Positions 41,822 to 51,810 of a DNA stretch of 64,000 nucleotides are shown in pieces. Positions within the stretch are counted from its first letter, which is position 1; each line of letters opens with the position of its first letter. The notes below the pieces were generated by a model that was given only the letters and a program-made list of their open reading frames with translations, did not search any database and was not told where the DNA came from. The position numbers and the translations under genes were made by a program. This stretch comes from Streptomyces sp. WMMC940 (GTDB taxonomy: Bacteria > Actinomycetota > Actinomycetes > Streptomycetales > Streptomycetaceae): NCBI RefSeq assembly GCF_027460265.1, contig NZ_JAPZBC010000001.1, forward strand, positions 2,197,501 through 2,261,500, given 5' to 3'.

Positions 41822-43162
41822 TCAGGACGCGAGGGGCAGGCGCAGCACGAACAGAGCGCCGCCGCCGGCCGCCGCAGAGACCGTCAGCGTCCCCCCGTGG
41901 CGCCGCGCCACGTCACGGGCGATCGCGAGGCCGAGGCCCGCGCCGCCCGCGTCACGGGTGCGGGCGTCGTCGAGGCGCACGAATCGTTCGAAGATCCGCT
42001 CGCGCTCCGGCTCCGGCACCCCCGGGCCGTCGTCCGCCACGCCGAGCACCGCGTCCCCGCCCTCGCGCCGTACGGACACGGACACCGCGCCGCGCGCATG
42101 CCGCTGTGCGTTGTCCAGCAGATTGCCGAGCACTCGGGCCAACTGCCTGCGCGACCCCGCCACTTCCACCGGCTCCCCGGCCTCCACGGCCACCGGCAGC
42201 CGGTCGGCCGCGCCTCGCTGCGCCACCTCCTCGCGAACCGTCGCCGCCAGGTCCAGACGGGCCCGTCCGGGCCGCTCACCCGCGTCCAGCCGGGCCAGCA
42301 GCAGCAGATCGGCGGCCAGTTGCTGAAGGCGTACGGTGTCGGCGACGGCGCCGGGCACGTCCAGCAGACCGGGGTGCGCGGCGCCCACCTCCAACTGGGT
42401 GCGCAGGGACGCGATGGGGCTTCGCAGCTCGTGCGACGCGTCCGCGACGAAGCGCCGCTGGCGCTCGACCGACGCCTCCAGCGCGGCGAGGGTCTCGTTG
42501 GTCGTACGGGCCAGCCGGGCGATCTCGTCGCGGGATTCCGGCTCGGGAACGCGCCGGGAGAGGTCCTCGGAGGCGGTGATCGCCGCCATCTCGCTGCGGA
42601 TGCCCTCCACCGGCCGCAGCGCCCTGCGGGTCACCAGCCAGGTCACGCCCGCCACGACGAGCAGCAGCACGGGCAGTCCGATGAGCATGGCGTCCCTGAC
42701 CGTGTCGACCGCCCGGTGCTCGGCGGCCAGGGGCGCTCCGGCGGCCACGGTGACGGTCAGGCCGTCGCGGGCGTCGGCCCGTACGACGGCGAAGCGGTAG
42801 TCCGCCGTCTCCCCGTCCACGGTCGCGGTGCCGTTGCCGAAGCCGGGCCGGTCCTCGTCGTCGGCCGGGGCCGCGGGCGTCCCGGTCATGGCCTCCAGGT
42901 CCTCGCTCGCCGCGCGCACGCGGCCGTCCTCGCCGGTCACACGCACCGGGCGGTCCTCGCCGTCCGGCAGGTCCAGCCGGTCGTAGGGCACGTCGAGGTC
43001 GAGCTGCGTCGCGATGTTGCGGGCGGTGACCTCGGCCTGGAGCCCGGCCTGGTCGGTCAGGTTCGCCCGCAGCACGAACAGCACGGCCAGCCCGGCACCG
43101 ATCAGCGCCACCGCGACGACGAGCGTGGCGCCCAGGGCCGCCCTCGCCCGTACCGAACTCAC
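41822..43162 (-). CDS. HAMP sensor histidine kinase of an OmpR-type two-component system
   Basis: 446 residues. There are two membrane segments (about 8-32 and 155-178), and between them about 120 residues of extracytoplasmic sensor, acidic and without Cys. HAMP at RRALRPVEGIRSEMAAI, H box RFVADASHELRSPIASLRTQ (phospho-His), N box LGNLLDNAQRHARG, G1 VADDGPGVPEPE and G2 AGLGLAIARDVARRHGG. Its GTG start overlaps the response regulator stop by four bases (GTGA). The likely output includes the divergent PepSY-domain secreted protein, so an envelope or extracellular signal is likely. Confidence 0.9.
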   Translation of the reverse strand: MSSVRARAALGATLVVAVALIGAGLAVLFVLRANLTDQAGLQAEVTARNIATQLDLDVPYDRLDLPDGEDRPVRVTGEDGRVRAASEDLEAMTGTPAAPADDEDRPGFGNGTATVDGETADYRFAVVRADARDGLTVTVAAGAPLAAEHRAVDTVRDAMLIGLPVLLLVVAGVTWLVTRRALRPVEGIRSEMAAITASEDLSRRVPEPESRDEIARLARTTNETLAALEASVERQRRFVADASHELRSPIASLRTQLEVGAAHPGLLDVPGAVADTVRLQQLAADLLLLARLDAGERPGRARLDLAATVREEVAQRGAADRLPVAVEAGEPVEVAGSRRQLARVLGNLLDNAQRHARGAVSVSVRREGGDAVLGVADDGPGVPEPERERIFERFVRLDDARTRDAGGAGLGLAIARDVARRHGGTLTVSAAAGGGALFVLRLPLAS

Positions 43163-43824
43163 CCGTCCACCAGCCGGTAGCCGGCGCCGCGCACGGTCTG
43201 GATCACCGAGGCGCCCAGCTTGCGGCGCAGCGAGCTGATGTACACCTCGACGATGTTCGGGTCGCCGTCGTAGGCGAAGTCCCAGACGTGCTCGAGGATC
43301 TCCGGCTTGCCGACGACCTCGCCGGGCCGCAGGGCGAGCTGCTCCAGCACGGCGAACTCCTTGGCCGTGAGGGCGATCTCGTCATCGCCGCGGCGGACCC
43401 GGCGGGCGGCGGTGTCGACCGCGACGTCCCCGGCACGCAGCACCGGCGAGACGCGGTCGGCCCGCCCGCGGCGGCGCAGCAGCGCCTTGATCCGGGCGAC
43501 GAGGACGACGTACGAGAAGGGCTTGGTCAGATAGTCGTCGGCGCCCGTGTCGAGCCCCTCGGCCTCGTCGTACTCGCCGTCCTTCGCGGTCAGCATCAGG
43601 ATCGGGACGTCGTTCCCCGCGGAGCGGAGGGCGCCGCAGACGCGGTAGCCGTTCAGGCCCGGCAGCATGATGTCGAGGACGACCAGGTCGTACGGGTTCT
43701 CACCGGCGCGGTGCAGCGCCTCCAGGCCGTCGTGCACCACGTCCACGGCGTAGCCCTCCGCGGTGAGCCCGGCGGCGAGGGACCGCGCGAGCCGCTTCTC
43801 GTCCTCCACGATCAACAGCCTCAT
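43159..43824 (-). CDS. OmpR-family response regulator
   Basis: 221 residues from ATG 43824 (a GTG two codons earlier is possible). The receiver has LLIVEDEKRLARSL, Asp in LVVLDIMLPGLNGY, Thr in LMLTAKD and Lys in YLTKPFSYV. The winged-helix domain has EIALTAKEFAVLEQLALRPG, WDFAYDGDPNIVEVYISSLR (cited in part) and VRGAGYRLVDG. It is the first gene of the operon with the histidine kinase, coupled through GTGA. Phased CTTCAG repeats directly upstream are its probable binding sites. Confidence 0.93.
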   Translation of the reverse strand: MRLLIVEDEKRLARSLAAGLTAEGYAVDVVHDGLEALHRAGENPYDLVVLDIMLPGLNGYRVCGALRSAGNDVPILMLTAKDGEYDEAEGLDTGADDYLTKPFSYVVLVARIKALLRRRGRADRVSPVLRAGDVAVDTAARRVRRGDDEIALTAKEFAVLEQLALRPGEVVGKPEILEHVWDFAYDGDPNIVEVYISSLRRKLGASVIQTVRGAGYRLVDG

Positions 43825-43846
43825 GCGCACAGCGTCGCAAACGGAT

Positions 43847-43884
43847 CCTGAAGGCGCCTTCAGGTGCCTTCAGGAGGGCTTCAG
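43847..43884. promoter_or_regulatory. Phased CTTCAG repeats, probable OmpR-type binding sites
   Basis: CTTCAG occurs at 43858, 43868 and 43879, spaced 10 and 11 bp, one helical turn apart. The first also forms an 18-bp perfect palindrome (CCTGAAGGC and its complement, 43847-43864). The array lies between the divergent response regulator and PepSY genes. Tandem repeats on one DNA face are the usual target of OmpR-family dimers. Confidence 0.65.
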
Positions 43885-43941
43885 CGTTACCCGGGCAGGG
43901 TGGATCCCGTCATCACTCCCCGCCACCGGAAGGCATGACTC

Positions 43942-44586
43942 ATGAAGCGACGCAAGCGGGCCATCGCGGCCCTCACCGCAGCCCTCCTCGCCGGCGGGGG
44001 GACCGCCGCCGCCTTCGCCGTCCAGGACGGTGACGGGGACCGGGGTGGCGCGGCGCAGGCCCGGGCTGCGAAGATCACCATCTCCCAGGCGATCGACTCG
44101 GCCCTGGGCGCCGTGCCGGGCACGGTCACCGGCGCCTGCCTGGACGACGGCGAGTGGGAGGTCGAGGTCCACGGCACGGACGGCGACCGGCACGACGTGA
44201 CGCTGGACGCGGCCACCGGGAGGATCACCTCGACCGAGCGCTCGGACGGCGACGGTCACGCACCGTCGGCACAGGACGCCCCGGTCACGGCCGCCCGCGC
44301 GGCCGAGGCCGCCGAGTCGGCCGTCCCCGGCACGGTGACCGCGGTCGAGCTCGACCACGCCGACGGTCCCGGCGCGCCCGTCGTCTGGGAGGCCGAGGTC
44401 CAGGGTCTGGACGGCCGGGAGCACGAACTGACCGTGGACGCGAAGACGGCGAAGGTCTCGACGGAGGCGCGGAAGGCCTCCGGAGCGGAGTCGGACGAGG
44501 ACACGGGCAGGGACGGGGAAGCGGACGAGCACGGCGACGTGGACGGGCAGGGCGACGCCGGCGACCACGACGGCGACAGCGACTGA
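43942..44586 (+). CDS. Secreted PepSY-domain protein
   Basis: 214 residues. Signal sequence KRRKRAIAALTAALLAGGGTAAAFA; two PepSY repeats, residues about 42-98 (ISQAIDSALGAVPGTVTGAC, WEVEVHGTDGDRHDVTLDAATG cited in parts) and 110-160 (ARAAEAAESAVPGTVTAVEL, VVWEAEVQGLDGREHELTVD). The 50-residue tail is very acidic (Asp/Glu/Gly/His). PepSY domains are thought to inhibit or chaperone secreted proteases. The tail may bind cations. It is divergent from the OmpR-type two-component operon, with which it shares phased CTTCAG repeats, so it is a likely regulon member. Confidence 0.86.
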   Translation: MKRRKRAIAALTAALLAGGGTAAAFAVQDGDGDRGGAAQARAAKITISQAIDSALGAVPGTVTGACLDDGEWEVEVHGTDGDRHDVTLDAATGRITSTERSDGDGHAPSAQDAPVTAARAAEAAESAVPGTVTAVELDHADGPGAPVVWEAEVQGLDGREHELTVDAKTAKVSTEARKASGAESDEDTGRDGEADEHGDVDGQGDAGDHDGDSD

Positions 44587-44803
44587 CCGGCCCGCAGGAA
44601 CGCGGGGGTTGCGGGGCCGTCGGGTCGCCCGGCCCCGCGGGACCGTGTGCCGTGTCGCGCCGGTCCCGGGCGCGGCGCGGCAGTCACGCGCCGGCGACGC
44701 ACCGGTGACCTGCGTCCGTCCACCCGCCCGGGCCGACCCCCGGAACCCGCTCCACGGGCCGGGGGGAGACCGCCACCCGTCCGCGTGGCCGGACGCGCGC
44801 CGG

Positions 44804-45760
44804 TCAGTCGCCCGTCAGACCCGCGACCAGTTCGTCCGCCGCCGCGTACGGGTCCAGTTCGCCCGCGACGATGCGCTCCGCGAGGGTGCCGAGGCGGCGG
44901 TCGCCGCGGAGGTCGCCGATGCGTTCGCGGAGGGCCGTGACCGCGATGGTCTCCACCTCGTGGGCGGCGCGGCGGGCGCGGCGTTCGGCGAGGACGCCGT
45001 GCTCCTCCATCCAGGCGCGGTGCTTCTCCAGGGCCTCGACGACCTCGTCGACGCCCTGCGCCCGCGCGGCCACCGTCTTCACGATCGGCGGACGCCAGTC
45101 GCCCGGCCCCCGGGACTGGCCCAGCCCGAGCATGTGGTTGAGCTCGCGGGCGGTGGCGTCGGCGCCGTCGCGGTCCGCCTTGTTGACCACGTACACATCG
45201 CCGATCTCCAGGATCCCCGCCTTCGCGGCCTGGATGCCGTCGCCCATCCCGGGCGCCAGCAGCACCACGGACGTGTCGGCCTGGGAGGCGATCTCCACCT
45301 CGGACTGTCCGACGCCGACCGTCTCTACGAGGACCACGTCGCAGCCCGCCGCGTCGAGGACGCGGATCGCCTGCGGCGCGGCCCAGGCGAGTCCGCCGAG
45401 ATGGCCCCGGGTGGCCATCGAGCGGATGTAGACCCCCGGATCGGAGGCGTGCTCGGACATCCGCACCCGGTCCCCGAGCAGCGCACCACCGCTGAACGGG
45501 GACGACGGGTCGACGGCGAGCACGCCGACGCGCTTGCCGGCCTTCCGGTACGCCGTCACCAGCGCCGAGGTGGACGTGGACTTGCCGACGCCCGGCGAAC
45601 CGGTCAGACCCACCACGTACGCGCCCCCGGTCAGCGGTGCGAGCTCCGCCATGACCTCGCGGAGCTGCGGGGACGCCCCCTCGACGAGCGAGATCAGCCG
45701 GGCCACGGCCCGCGGCCGGCCCTCCCTCGCCTGGGCGACCAGCTGGGGGACGTCCACCAT
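44804..45760 (-). CDS. meaB: Methylmalonyl-CoA mutase-associated GTPase MeaB
   Basis: 318 residues from ATG 45760. G3E-family GTPase: VVGLTGSPGVGKSTSTSAL (Walker A), AVDPSSPFSGGALLGDRVRM, MATRGHLGGLAWAAPQ (switch), VLVETVGVGQSEVEI and VVNKADRDGAD (base recognition). MeaB proteins load and protect coenzyme B12 in acyl-CoA mutases. Here it is followed in the cluster by a thiolase and methylmalonyl-CoA epimerase, and icmA lies 8 kb away, so it may serve methylmalonyl- or isobutyryl-CoA mutase. It is 26 bp after the thiolase gene and probably co-transcribed with it. Confidence 0.94.
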   Translation of the reverse strand: MVDVPQLVAQAREGRPRAVARLISLVEGASPQLREVMAELAPLTGGAYVVGLTGSPGVGKSTSTSALVTAYRKAGKRVGVLAVDPSSPFSGGALLGDRVRMSEHASDPGVYIRSMATRGHLGGLAWAAPQAIRVLDAAGCDVVLVETVGVGQSEVEIASQADTSVVLLAPGMGDGIQAAKAGILEIGDVYVVNKADRDGADATARELNHMLGLGQSRGPGDWRPPIVKTVAARAQGVDEVVEALEKHRAWMEEHGVLAERRARRAAHEVETIAVTALRERIGDLRGDRRLGTLAERIVAGELDPYAAADELVAGLTGD

Positions 45761-45786
45761 CGTGCGTGCTCCGATCTCTGAAGGGC

Positions 45787-46989
45787 TTACTTCGCCGGTA
45801 CGCGGACGATCAGCGCGTCGCCCTGACCGCCGCCGCCGCACAGCGCCGCCGCGCCGGTCCCGCCGCCGCGCCGCTTCAGTTCCAGCGCCAGGTGCAGCAC
45901 GATGCGCGCGCCGGACATGCCGATCGGGTGGCCGAGGGCGATCGCGCCGCCGTTGACGTTCACCTTTTCCGGGGATACCCCGAGGTCCTTCATCGACTGC
46001 ACGGCCACGGCGGCGAACGCCTCGTTGATCTCGATGAGGTCGAGGTCCGAGACCTCCAGGCCGTCCTTCTTCAGGGCGTGCGCGATCGCGTTGGACGGCT
46101 GGGACTGCAGCGAGTTGTCCGGGCCCGCGACGTTTCCGTGGGCGCCGATCTCGGCGATCCAGTCCAGACCGAGCTCCTCGGCCTTGGCCTTGCTCATCAC
46201 GACCACGGCGGCGGCGCCGTCGGAGATCTGCGAGGAGGTGCCGGCCGTGATCGTGCCGTCCTTGGCGAACGCGGGGCGCAGCTTGCCGAGCGACTCGACG
46301 GTGGTCTCGGCGCGGATGCCCTCGTCCTTGCTGAAGACGACCGGCTCGCCCTTGCGCTGCGGGATCTCGACGGGCGTGATCTCGGCCTCGAACAGGCCGT
46401 TCTTCTGCGCGGCCGCGGCACGCTGGTGGGACAGCGCGGCGATCTCGTCCTGCTCGGGACGGGCGATGCCGAGGCGGGTGTTGTGCTTCTCGGTGGACTC
46501 GCCCATGGCGATGCCCTCGAACGCGTCGGTGAGGCCGTCGTGCGCCATCGCGTCGAGCATCTCGATCGCGCCGTACTTGAAGCCGTCGCGGGACTTCGGC
46601 AGCAGGTGCGGCGCGTTGGTCATGGACTCCTGGCCACCGGCGACGACGACGTCGAATTCACCCGCACGGATCAGCTGGTCGGCGAGGGCGATCGCGTCCA
46701 GTCCGGACAGGCACACCTTGTTGATCGTGAGGGCCGGGACGTTCATGGGGATGCCGGCCTTGACGGCCGCCTGACGGGCAGGGATCTGCCCGGCGCCGGC
46801 CTGCAGCACCTGGCCCATGATCACGTACTGCACCTGGTCGCCGCCGATGCCGGCACGGTCCAGCGCGGCCTTGATGGCGAAGCCGCCGAGGTCGGCGCCG
46901 GAGAAGGACTTGAGCGAGCCGAGCAGTCGCCCCATGGGGGTACGCGCCCCGGCGACGATGACGGATGTGGTGCTGTTCGTTCCGGTCAT
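45787..46989 (-). CDS. Acetyl-CoA C-acetyltransferase (thiolase)
   Basis: 400 residues, full length. The nucleophilic Cys is in [16 protein letters not shown], the second catalytic region is [17 protein letters not shown] (His), and the C-terminal Cys is in [16 protein letters not shown]. The enzyme condenses two acetyl-CoA to acetoacetyl-CoA or runs in reverse during breakdown of fatty and amino acids. ATG 46989 is preceded by GGGGATCCCCTC. It is divergent from methylmalonyl-CoA epimerase and upstream of meaB; the grouping points to ethylmalonyl-type/propionyl-CoA metabolism and extender-unit supply. Confidence 0.93.
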   Translation of the reverse strand: MTGTNSTTSVIVAGARTPMGRLLGSLKSFSGADLGGFAIKAALDRAGIGGDQVQYVIMGQVLQAGAGQIPARQAAVKAGIPMNVPALTINKVCLSGLDAIALADQLIRAGEFDVVVAGGQESMTNAPHLLPKSRDGFKYGAIEMLDAMAHDGLTDAFEGIAMGESTEKHNTRLGIARPEQDEIAALSHQRAAAAQKNGLFEAEITPVEIPQRKGEPVVFSKDEGIRAETTVESLGKLRPAFAKDGTITAGTSSQISDGAAAVVVMSKAKAEELGLDWIAEIGAHGNVAGPDNSLQSQPSNAIAHALKKDGLEVSDLDLIEINEAFAAVAVQSMKDLGVSPEKVNVNGGAIALGHPIGMSGARIVLHLALELKRRGGGTGAAALCGGGGQGDALIVRVPAK

Positions 46990-47137
46990 GAGAGGGGATC
47001 CCCTTCCAGCACGGCGGCTGAGGAGTGAACGAGGGTTTACTCGAACTGTACTGAGCGGTTCGCGCCCGGGTCACCGGGCAGCCGGTGTGATCGCGCGCAC
47101 GTTGCGTAACCACCGCCGGGAGCGCTGCACTGGAACC

Positions 47138-47578
47138 ATGCTGACGCGAATCGACCACATCGGAATCGCCTGTTTCGACCTCGACAGGACCGTCGAGTTC
47201 TACCAGGCCACGTACGGCTTCGAGGTCTTCCACACGGAGGTCAACGAGGAGCAGGGCGTACGGGAGGCCATGCTCAAGATCAACGAGACCTCGGACGGCG
47301 GCGCCTCCTACCTCCAGCTCCTGGAGCCCACCCGCGAGGACTCCGCGGTCGGGAAGTGGCTGGCCAAGAACGGCGAAGGGGTCCACCACATCGCCTTCGG
47401 CACGGCGGACGTGGACGGTGCCGCCGGCGACATCCGGAGCAAGGGCGTGCGGGTGCTCTACGACGAGCCGCGCATCGGTTCGATGGGCTCCCGGATCACG
47501 TTCCTGCACCCCAAGGACTGCCACGGCGTCCTCACCGAACTGGTCACTTCCGCCGACCCCACCTCAGCGGAGCACTGA
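47138..47578 (+). CDS. mce: Methylmalonyl-CoA epimerase
   Basis: 146 residues of the vicinal-oxygen-chelate fold. It interconverts (2R)- and (2S)-methylmalonyl-CoA. Metal ligands are expected at His in TRIDHIGIACFDL, His in GEGVHHIAFGTADVD and Glu in CHGVLTELV; the second half repeats the first. The ATG at 47138 gives the canonical MLTRIDHIG start; a frame further upstream runs through the promoter region and is rejected. It is divergent from the thiolase gene and next to scy, as in S. coelicolor. Confidence 0.94.
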   Translation: MLTRIDHIGIACFDLDRTVEFYQATYGFEVFHTEVNEEQGVREAMLKINETSDGGASYLQLLEPTREDSAVGKWLAKNGEGVHHIAFGTADVDGAAGDIRSKGVRVLYDEPRIGSMGSRITFLHPKDCHGVLTELVTSADPTSAEH

Positions 47579-47744
47579 CCGCCGGGATTCCCGGCCCGGT
47601 AGAGTGGGCCGCTCCGGGCCGGGGCCGGGCCGGGGCCGCGCCGCGTCCTCGTGACTGATCTGACACCATTTCCCCGGGGGGCCGTTCAGGCGAACGGTGC
47701 TCGTCTGTAGAGAGTTGCGACCAGGGGACGGATGGGACCGCGCA

Positions 47745-50700
47745 GTGCGGGGCTACGAACGCCAGGAGAGCCACCGAGCTGACGACGACCACCTCTCGCG
47801 GTTCGAAGCCGAGATGGACCGGCTGAAGACCGAGCGGGAGAAGGCCGTCCAGCACGCCGAGGACCTCGGATACCAGGTCGAGGTGTTGCGCGCCAAGCTC
47901 CACGAGGCGCGTCGCACCATCGCGTCCCGTCCCGCGTACGACAGCGCCGACATCGGCTACCAGGCCGAGCAGCTGCTCAGGAACGCCCAGATCCAGGCCG
48001 ACCAGCTGCGTTCGGACGCCGAGCGGGAGCTGCGCGAGGTCCGGGCCCAGACACAGCGCATCCTCCAGGAGCACGCCGAGCACCAGGCCCGTCTGCAGGC
48101 CGAGTTGCACGCGGAGGCGAACCAGCGCCGCCAGCGCCTCGACCAGGAGCTGGCGGAGCGCCGGCAGACCGTCGAGGCGCACGTCAACGAGAACGTGGCC
48201 TGGGCCGAACAGCTCCGTGCCCGCAGCGAGTCCCAGGCCCGCCGCCTCCTGGACGAGTCGCGCGCCGAGGCCGAGCAGGGGCTCGCCGCCGCCCGCGCCG
48301 AGGCCGCGCGGGTCGCCGAGCAGGCCCGGCAGCGGCTCAGCTCCGAGGCGGAGTCCGCCCGCGCCGAGGCGGAAGCCATCCTCCTGCGCGCCCGCAAGGA
48401 CGCCGAGCGCCTGCTGAACGCCGCCTCCAGCCAGGCCCAGGAGGCCACCAGTCACGCCGAGCAGCTGCGTTCCGCGACGACCGCCGAGTCCGACCAGGCC
48501 CGCCAGCAGGCCGCGGAGCTCAGCCGGGGCGCCGAGCAGCGGATGCAGGAGGCCGAGGACAGGCTCCGCGAGGCGCGTACGGAGGCCGAGAAGGCCGTCG
48601 CCGAGGCCAAGGAGGCCGCGGCCAAGCTGCTCGCGAGCGCCGAGTCGGCGAACGAGCAGCGGGCCAGGACCGCCAAGTCGGAGATCGCCCGGCTCGTCGC
48701 CGAGGCCACCAAGGAGGCCGAGAACCTCAGGAGCGAGGCCGAGCAGGCACTGGCGGACGCCAAGGCCGAGGCGGAGAAGCTGGTCGCGGAGGCGTCGGAC
48801 AAGGCCCGTACGGTCGCCGCCGAGGACTCCGCCGCACAGCTCGCGAAGGCGGCGCGGACCGCCGAGGAGGTCCTGAACAAGGCGTCCGAGGACGCCAAGG
48901 ACACCACCCGCAAGGCCGTCGAGGAGGCCGAGCGGATCCGCCGCGAGGCCGAGGCCGAGGCGGACCGGCTGCGCGCCGAGGCCCACGACACGGCCGAGGA
49001 GCTGAAGGGCGCGGCGAAGGACGACACCAAGGAGTACCGCGCCAAGACGGTCGAGCTGCAGGAGGAGGCCCGGCGGCTGCGCGGCGAGGCCGAGCAGCTG
49101 CGTTCCGAGGCCGTCGCCGAGGGTGAGCGGATCCGCAGCGAGGCGCGCCGTGAGGCCGTCCAGCAGATCGAGGAGGCGGCGAAGACCGCCGAGGACCTGC
49201 TGACGAAGGCGAAGGCCGACGCCGACGACGTGCGGTCCAAGGCCACCACGGACAGCGAGCGCGTCCGCACCGAGGCCATCGAGCGGGCCACGACCCTGCG
49301 CCGGCAGGCCGAGGAGACGCTGGAGCGCACCCGTACCGAGGCGGACCGGCTGCGCACCGAGGCCGAGGAGCAGGCGGACGAGACGAAGGCGGCGGCCGAG
49401 CGCGCGGCCGCCGAGCTGCGCGAGGAGACCGAGCGCGGCGTCGCCGCCCGCCGTGCCGAGGCCGCGGACGAGCTGACCCGGCTGCACTCGGAGGCGGAGG
49501 CCCGTCTCGCGTCGGCCGAGGAGGCGCTGACCCAGGCGCGCACGGAGGCCGAGCGGATCCGCCGCGAGGCCGAGGCGGAGGCCGAGCGGCTGCGCGCGGA
49601 GACGGCCGAGCGCAGCCGTACGCTCCTGGAGCAGGCCGAGCGGGAGGCCGAGCGGCTGCGCACGGAGGCCGCGTCCGACGCGTCGGCCTCCAGGGCCGAG
49701 GGCGAGGCCATCGCCGTGCGAGTGCGCACCGAGGCCGCCACGGAGGCCGAGCGGCTGAAGTCCGAGGCACAGGAGACCGCCGACCGGGTCCGGGGCGAGG
49801 CCGCCGCGGCCGCCGAGCGGGTCGGTCAGGAGGCGTCCGAGGCCCTCGCCGCCGCCCAGGAGGAGGCAAACCGGCGCCGCCGCGAGGCGGAGGAGATCCT
49901 CGGCGCGGCCCGTGGCGAGGCCGACCAGGAACGGGAACTGGCCCGCGAGCAGAGCGAGGAGCTGCTCGCCGCCGCCCGCAAGCGGGTCGAGGACGCCCAG
50001 ACCGAGGCCCAGCGGCTGGTGGAGGAGGCGGACCGGCGCGCCACCGAGATGGTGTCGGCCGCCGAGCAGACCGCCCAGCAGGTGCGGGACTCCGTGTCCG
50101 GTCTGCAGGAGCAGGCCGAACAGGAGATCTCCGGGCTGCGCAACGCCGCCGAGCACGCGGCGGAGCGCACGAGGACGGAGGCGCAGGAGGAGGCGGACCG
50201 CGTCCGTGCCGACGCCTACGCCGAGCGGGAGCGCGCCACCGAGGACGCCAACCGCGTCCGGGCGCGCGCCGACGAGGAGGCGGAGGCCGCCAGGTCGCTC
50301 GCCGAGCGGACCGTGAACGACGCGATCACCGAGTCGGACCGGCTGCGCGCCGAGACCTCGGAATACGCCCAGCGGATGCGCACCGAGGCGGCCGACGCGC
50401 TGGCCTCCGCCGAGCAGGACGCGGCACGGGCCCGGGCCGAGGCCCGCGAGGACGCCAACCGGATGCGTTCCGAGGCCGCGGCCCAGGCCGACCGGCTGGT
50501 GGCCGAGGCCACGAGCGAGTCCGACCGCGTCACGACCGAGGCGTCCGAGCTGCTGTCGCTCGCCGAGCAGGACGCGGCCCGGCTGCGTGCCGAGGCCGAG
50601 CAGGTCAAGCAGGACGGCGAGCGTCGGGCCGAGGAGCTGCGGGCGGCCGCCCGGGCGGACGGCGAGCGGGTCCTGGACGAGGCCAGGAAGTCCGCGGACA

Positions 50701-51695
50701 AGCGCCGGGCCGACGCTGCCGAGCAGGCCGACCAGCTCATCGCCGAGGCGGGCGCCGAGGCGGAACGGCTGCGCGCCGAGGCGGCCGACACCGTGGGCAC
50801 CGCCCAGCAGCGGGCGGACCGCATCAGGGCCGAGGCGGAGCGGCTCCGCGAGGAGGCCGAGCGCGCCGCCGAGCAGATGCGCTCGGAGGCCCGCGAGGAG
50901 GCCGACCGTACGCTCGACACCGCCAGGAAGGACGCGGCCAAGCGCCGCGCGGACGCGGCGGAGCAGGTCGACCAGTTGATGGCGAAGGCGCAGGAGGAGG
51001 CGCTGCGCGCCACGACCGAGGCGGAGTCGCAGGCGGACACCATGGTCGGCGCGGCCCGCAAGGAGGCCGACCGACTGGTCGCCGAGGCGACCGTCGAGGG
51101 CAACTCCCTGGTGGAGAAGGCCCGTACGGACGCCGACGAGCTGCTGGTGGGGGCGCGCGGCGACGCGACCGCCATCCGGGAGCGCGCGGAGGAGCTGCGC
51201 AGGCGCGTCGAGAACGAGGTCGAGGAGCTGCACGAGCGGGCCCGCCGGGAGTCCGCCGAGCAGATGAAGGCCGCGGGCGAGCGCTGCGACCAGCTGGTGA
51301 AGGCTGCGGAGGAGCAGCAGGCCGAGGCCGGGGCGAAGGCCAAGGAGCTGGTGTCGGAGGCCAATTCGGAGGCCGGCAAGGTGCGCATCGCCGCGGTGAG
51401 GAAGGCGGAGGCACTGCTCAAGGAGGCCGAGCAGAAGAAGGCCGGGCTGGTCCGGGAGGCCGAGAAGGTCAAGGCGGACGCGGAGCGCGAGGCCGAGCGC
51501 ATGATCGAGGAGGGCAAGCGGGAGCTGGACGTGCTCGTGCGCCGCCGCGAGGACATCCAGGCGGAGATCTCCCGGGTGCAGGACGTGCTGGAGGCGCTGG
51601 AGTCGTTCGAGGCTCCGGCCGGCAAGGACGGCGTGGTCAAGGCGGGGGCGTCAGCCGGGATTACACGTTCGAGTGGCAAGTCCTCCGAGAGCTAG
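47745..51695 (+). CDS. scy: Scy, tip-organising coiled-coil protein
   Basis: 1316 residues from GTG 47745 (VRGYERQESHRADDDHLSRF). It is almost entirely coiled coil. An N-terminal region with DRLKTEREKAVQHAEDLGYQ and a heptad part leads into more than 1000 residues of Ala/Glu/Arg-rich 51-residue-type (hendecad) repeats such as RTEAERIRREAEAEAERLRA. A short C-terminal tail has ISRVQDVLEALESFEAPAGK. Scy assembles the polarisome at hyphal tips with DivIVA and FilP and controls new branch sites (established in S. coelicolor, where it is about 1326 residues). A longer frame from 47697 is unlikely. The high-GC repeats create a 1229-codon open frame on the other strand, which is spurious. Confidence 0.94.
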   Translation: MRGYERQESHRADDDHLSRFEAEMDRLKTEREKAVQHAEDLGYQVEVLRAKLHEARRTIASRPAYDSADIGYQAEQLLRNAQIQADQLRSDAERELREVRAQTQRILQEHAEHQARLQAELHAEANQRRQRLDQELAERRQTVEAHVNENVAWAEQLRARSESQARRLLDESRAEAEQGLAAARAEAARVAEQARQRLSSEAESARAEAEAILLRARKDAERLLNAASSQAQEATSHAEQLRSATTAESDQARQQAAELSRGAEQRMQEAEDRLREARTEAEKAVAEAKEAAAKLLASAESANEQRARTAKSEIARLVAEATKEAENLRSEAEQALADAKAEAEKLVAEASDKARTVAAEDSAAQLAKAARTAEEVLNKASEDAKDTTRKAVEEAERIRREAEAEADRLRAEAHDTAEELKGAAKDDTKEYRAKTVELQEEARRLRGEAEQLRSEAVAEGERIRSEARREAVQQIEEAAKTAEDLLTKAKADADDVRSKATTDSERVRTEAIERATTLRRQAEETLERTRTEADRLRTEAEEQADETKAAAERAAAELREETERGVAARRAEAADELTRLHSEAEARLASAEEALTQARTEAERIRREAEAEAERLRAETAERSRTLLEQAEREAERLRTEAASDASASRAEGEAIAVRVRTEAATEAERLKSEAQETADRVRGEAAAAAERVGQEASEALAAAQEEANRRRREAEEILGAARGEADQERELAREQSEELLAAARKRVEDAQTEAQRLVEEADRRATEMVSAAEQTAQQVRDSVSGLQEQAEQEISGLRNAAEHAAERTRTEAQEEADRVRADAYAERERATEDANRVRARADEEAEAARSLAERTVNDAITESDRLRAETSEYAQRMRTEAADALASAEQDAARARAEAREDANRMRSEAAAQADRLVAEATSESDRVTTEASELLSLAEQDAARLRAEAEQVKQDGERRAEELRAAARADGERVLDEARKSADKRRADAAEQADQLIAEAGAEAERLRAEAADTVGTAQQRADRIRAEAERLREEAERAAEQMRSEAREEADRTLDTARKDAAKRRADAAEQVDQLMAKAQEEALRATTEAESQADTMVGAARKEADRLVAEATVEGNSLVEKARTDADELLVGARGDATAIRERAEELRRRVENEVEELHERARRESAEQMKAAGERCDQLVKAAEEQQAEAGAKAKELVSEANSEAGKVRIAAVRKAEALLKEAEQKKAGLVREAEKVKADAEREAERMIEEGKRELDVLVRRREDIQAEISRVQDVLEALESFEAPAGKDGVVKAGASAGITRSSGKSSES

Positions 51696-51810
51696 CCACC
51701 CGAAAGGCTGGACATTCTCCATATCAAACGGGCATCAGCTCGATGACACGCCGCTCGGGCGCCTAGGATTCCCCCTAACACCTCAGCCGGTCTCATTCGA
51801 CAGGAACCCC

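Noticed and set aside
41822..43824. Two-component system identified as CutRS
   Set aside because: The sensor domain contains no Cys, unlike the conserved cysteines I recall for CutS, so a specific name is not justified.
47544..51233. 1229-codon open frame antisense to scy
   Set aside because: It is the mirror of the Ala/Glu/Arg repeats in a GC-rich gene; the product is Leu/Gly/Arg monotony with no start signal, while scy has a recognised product.
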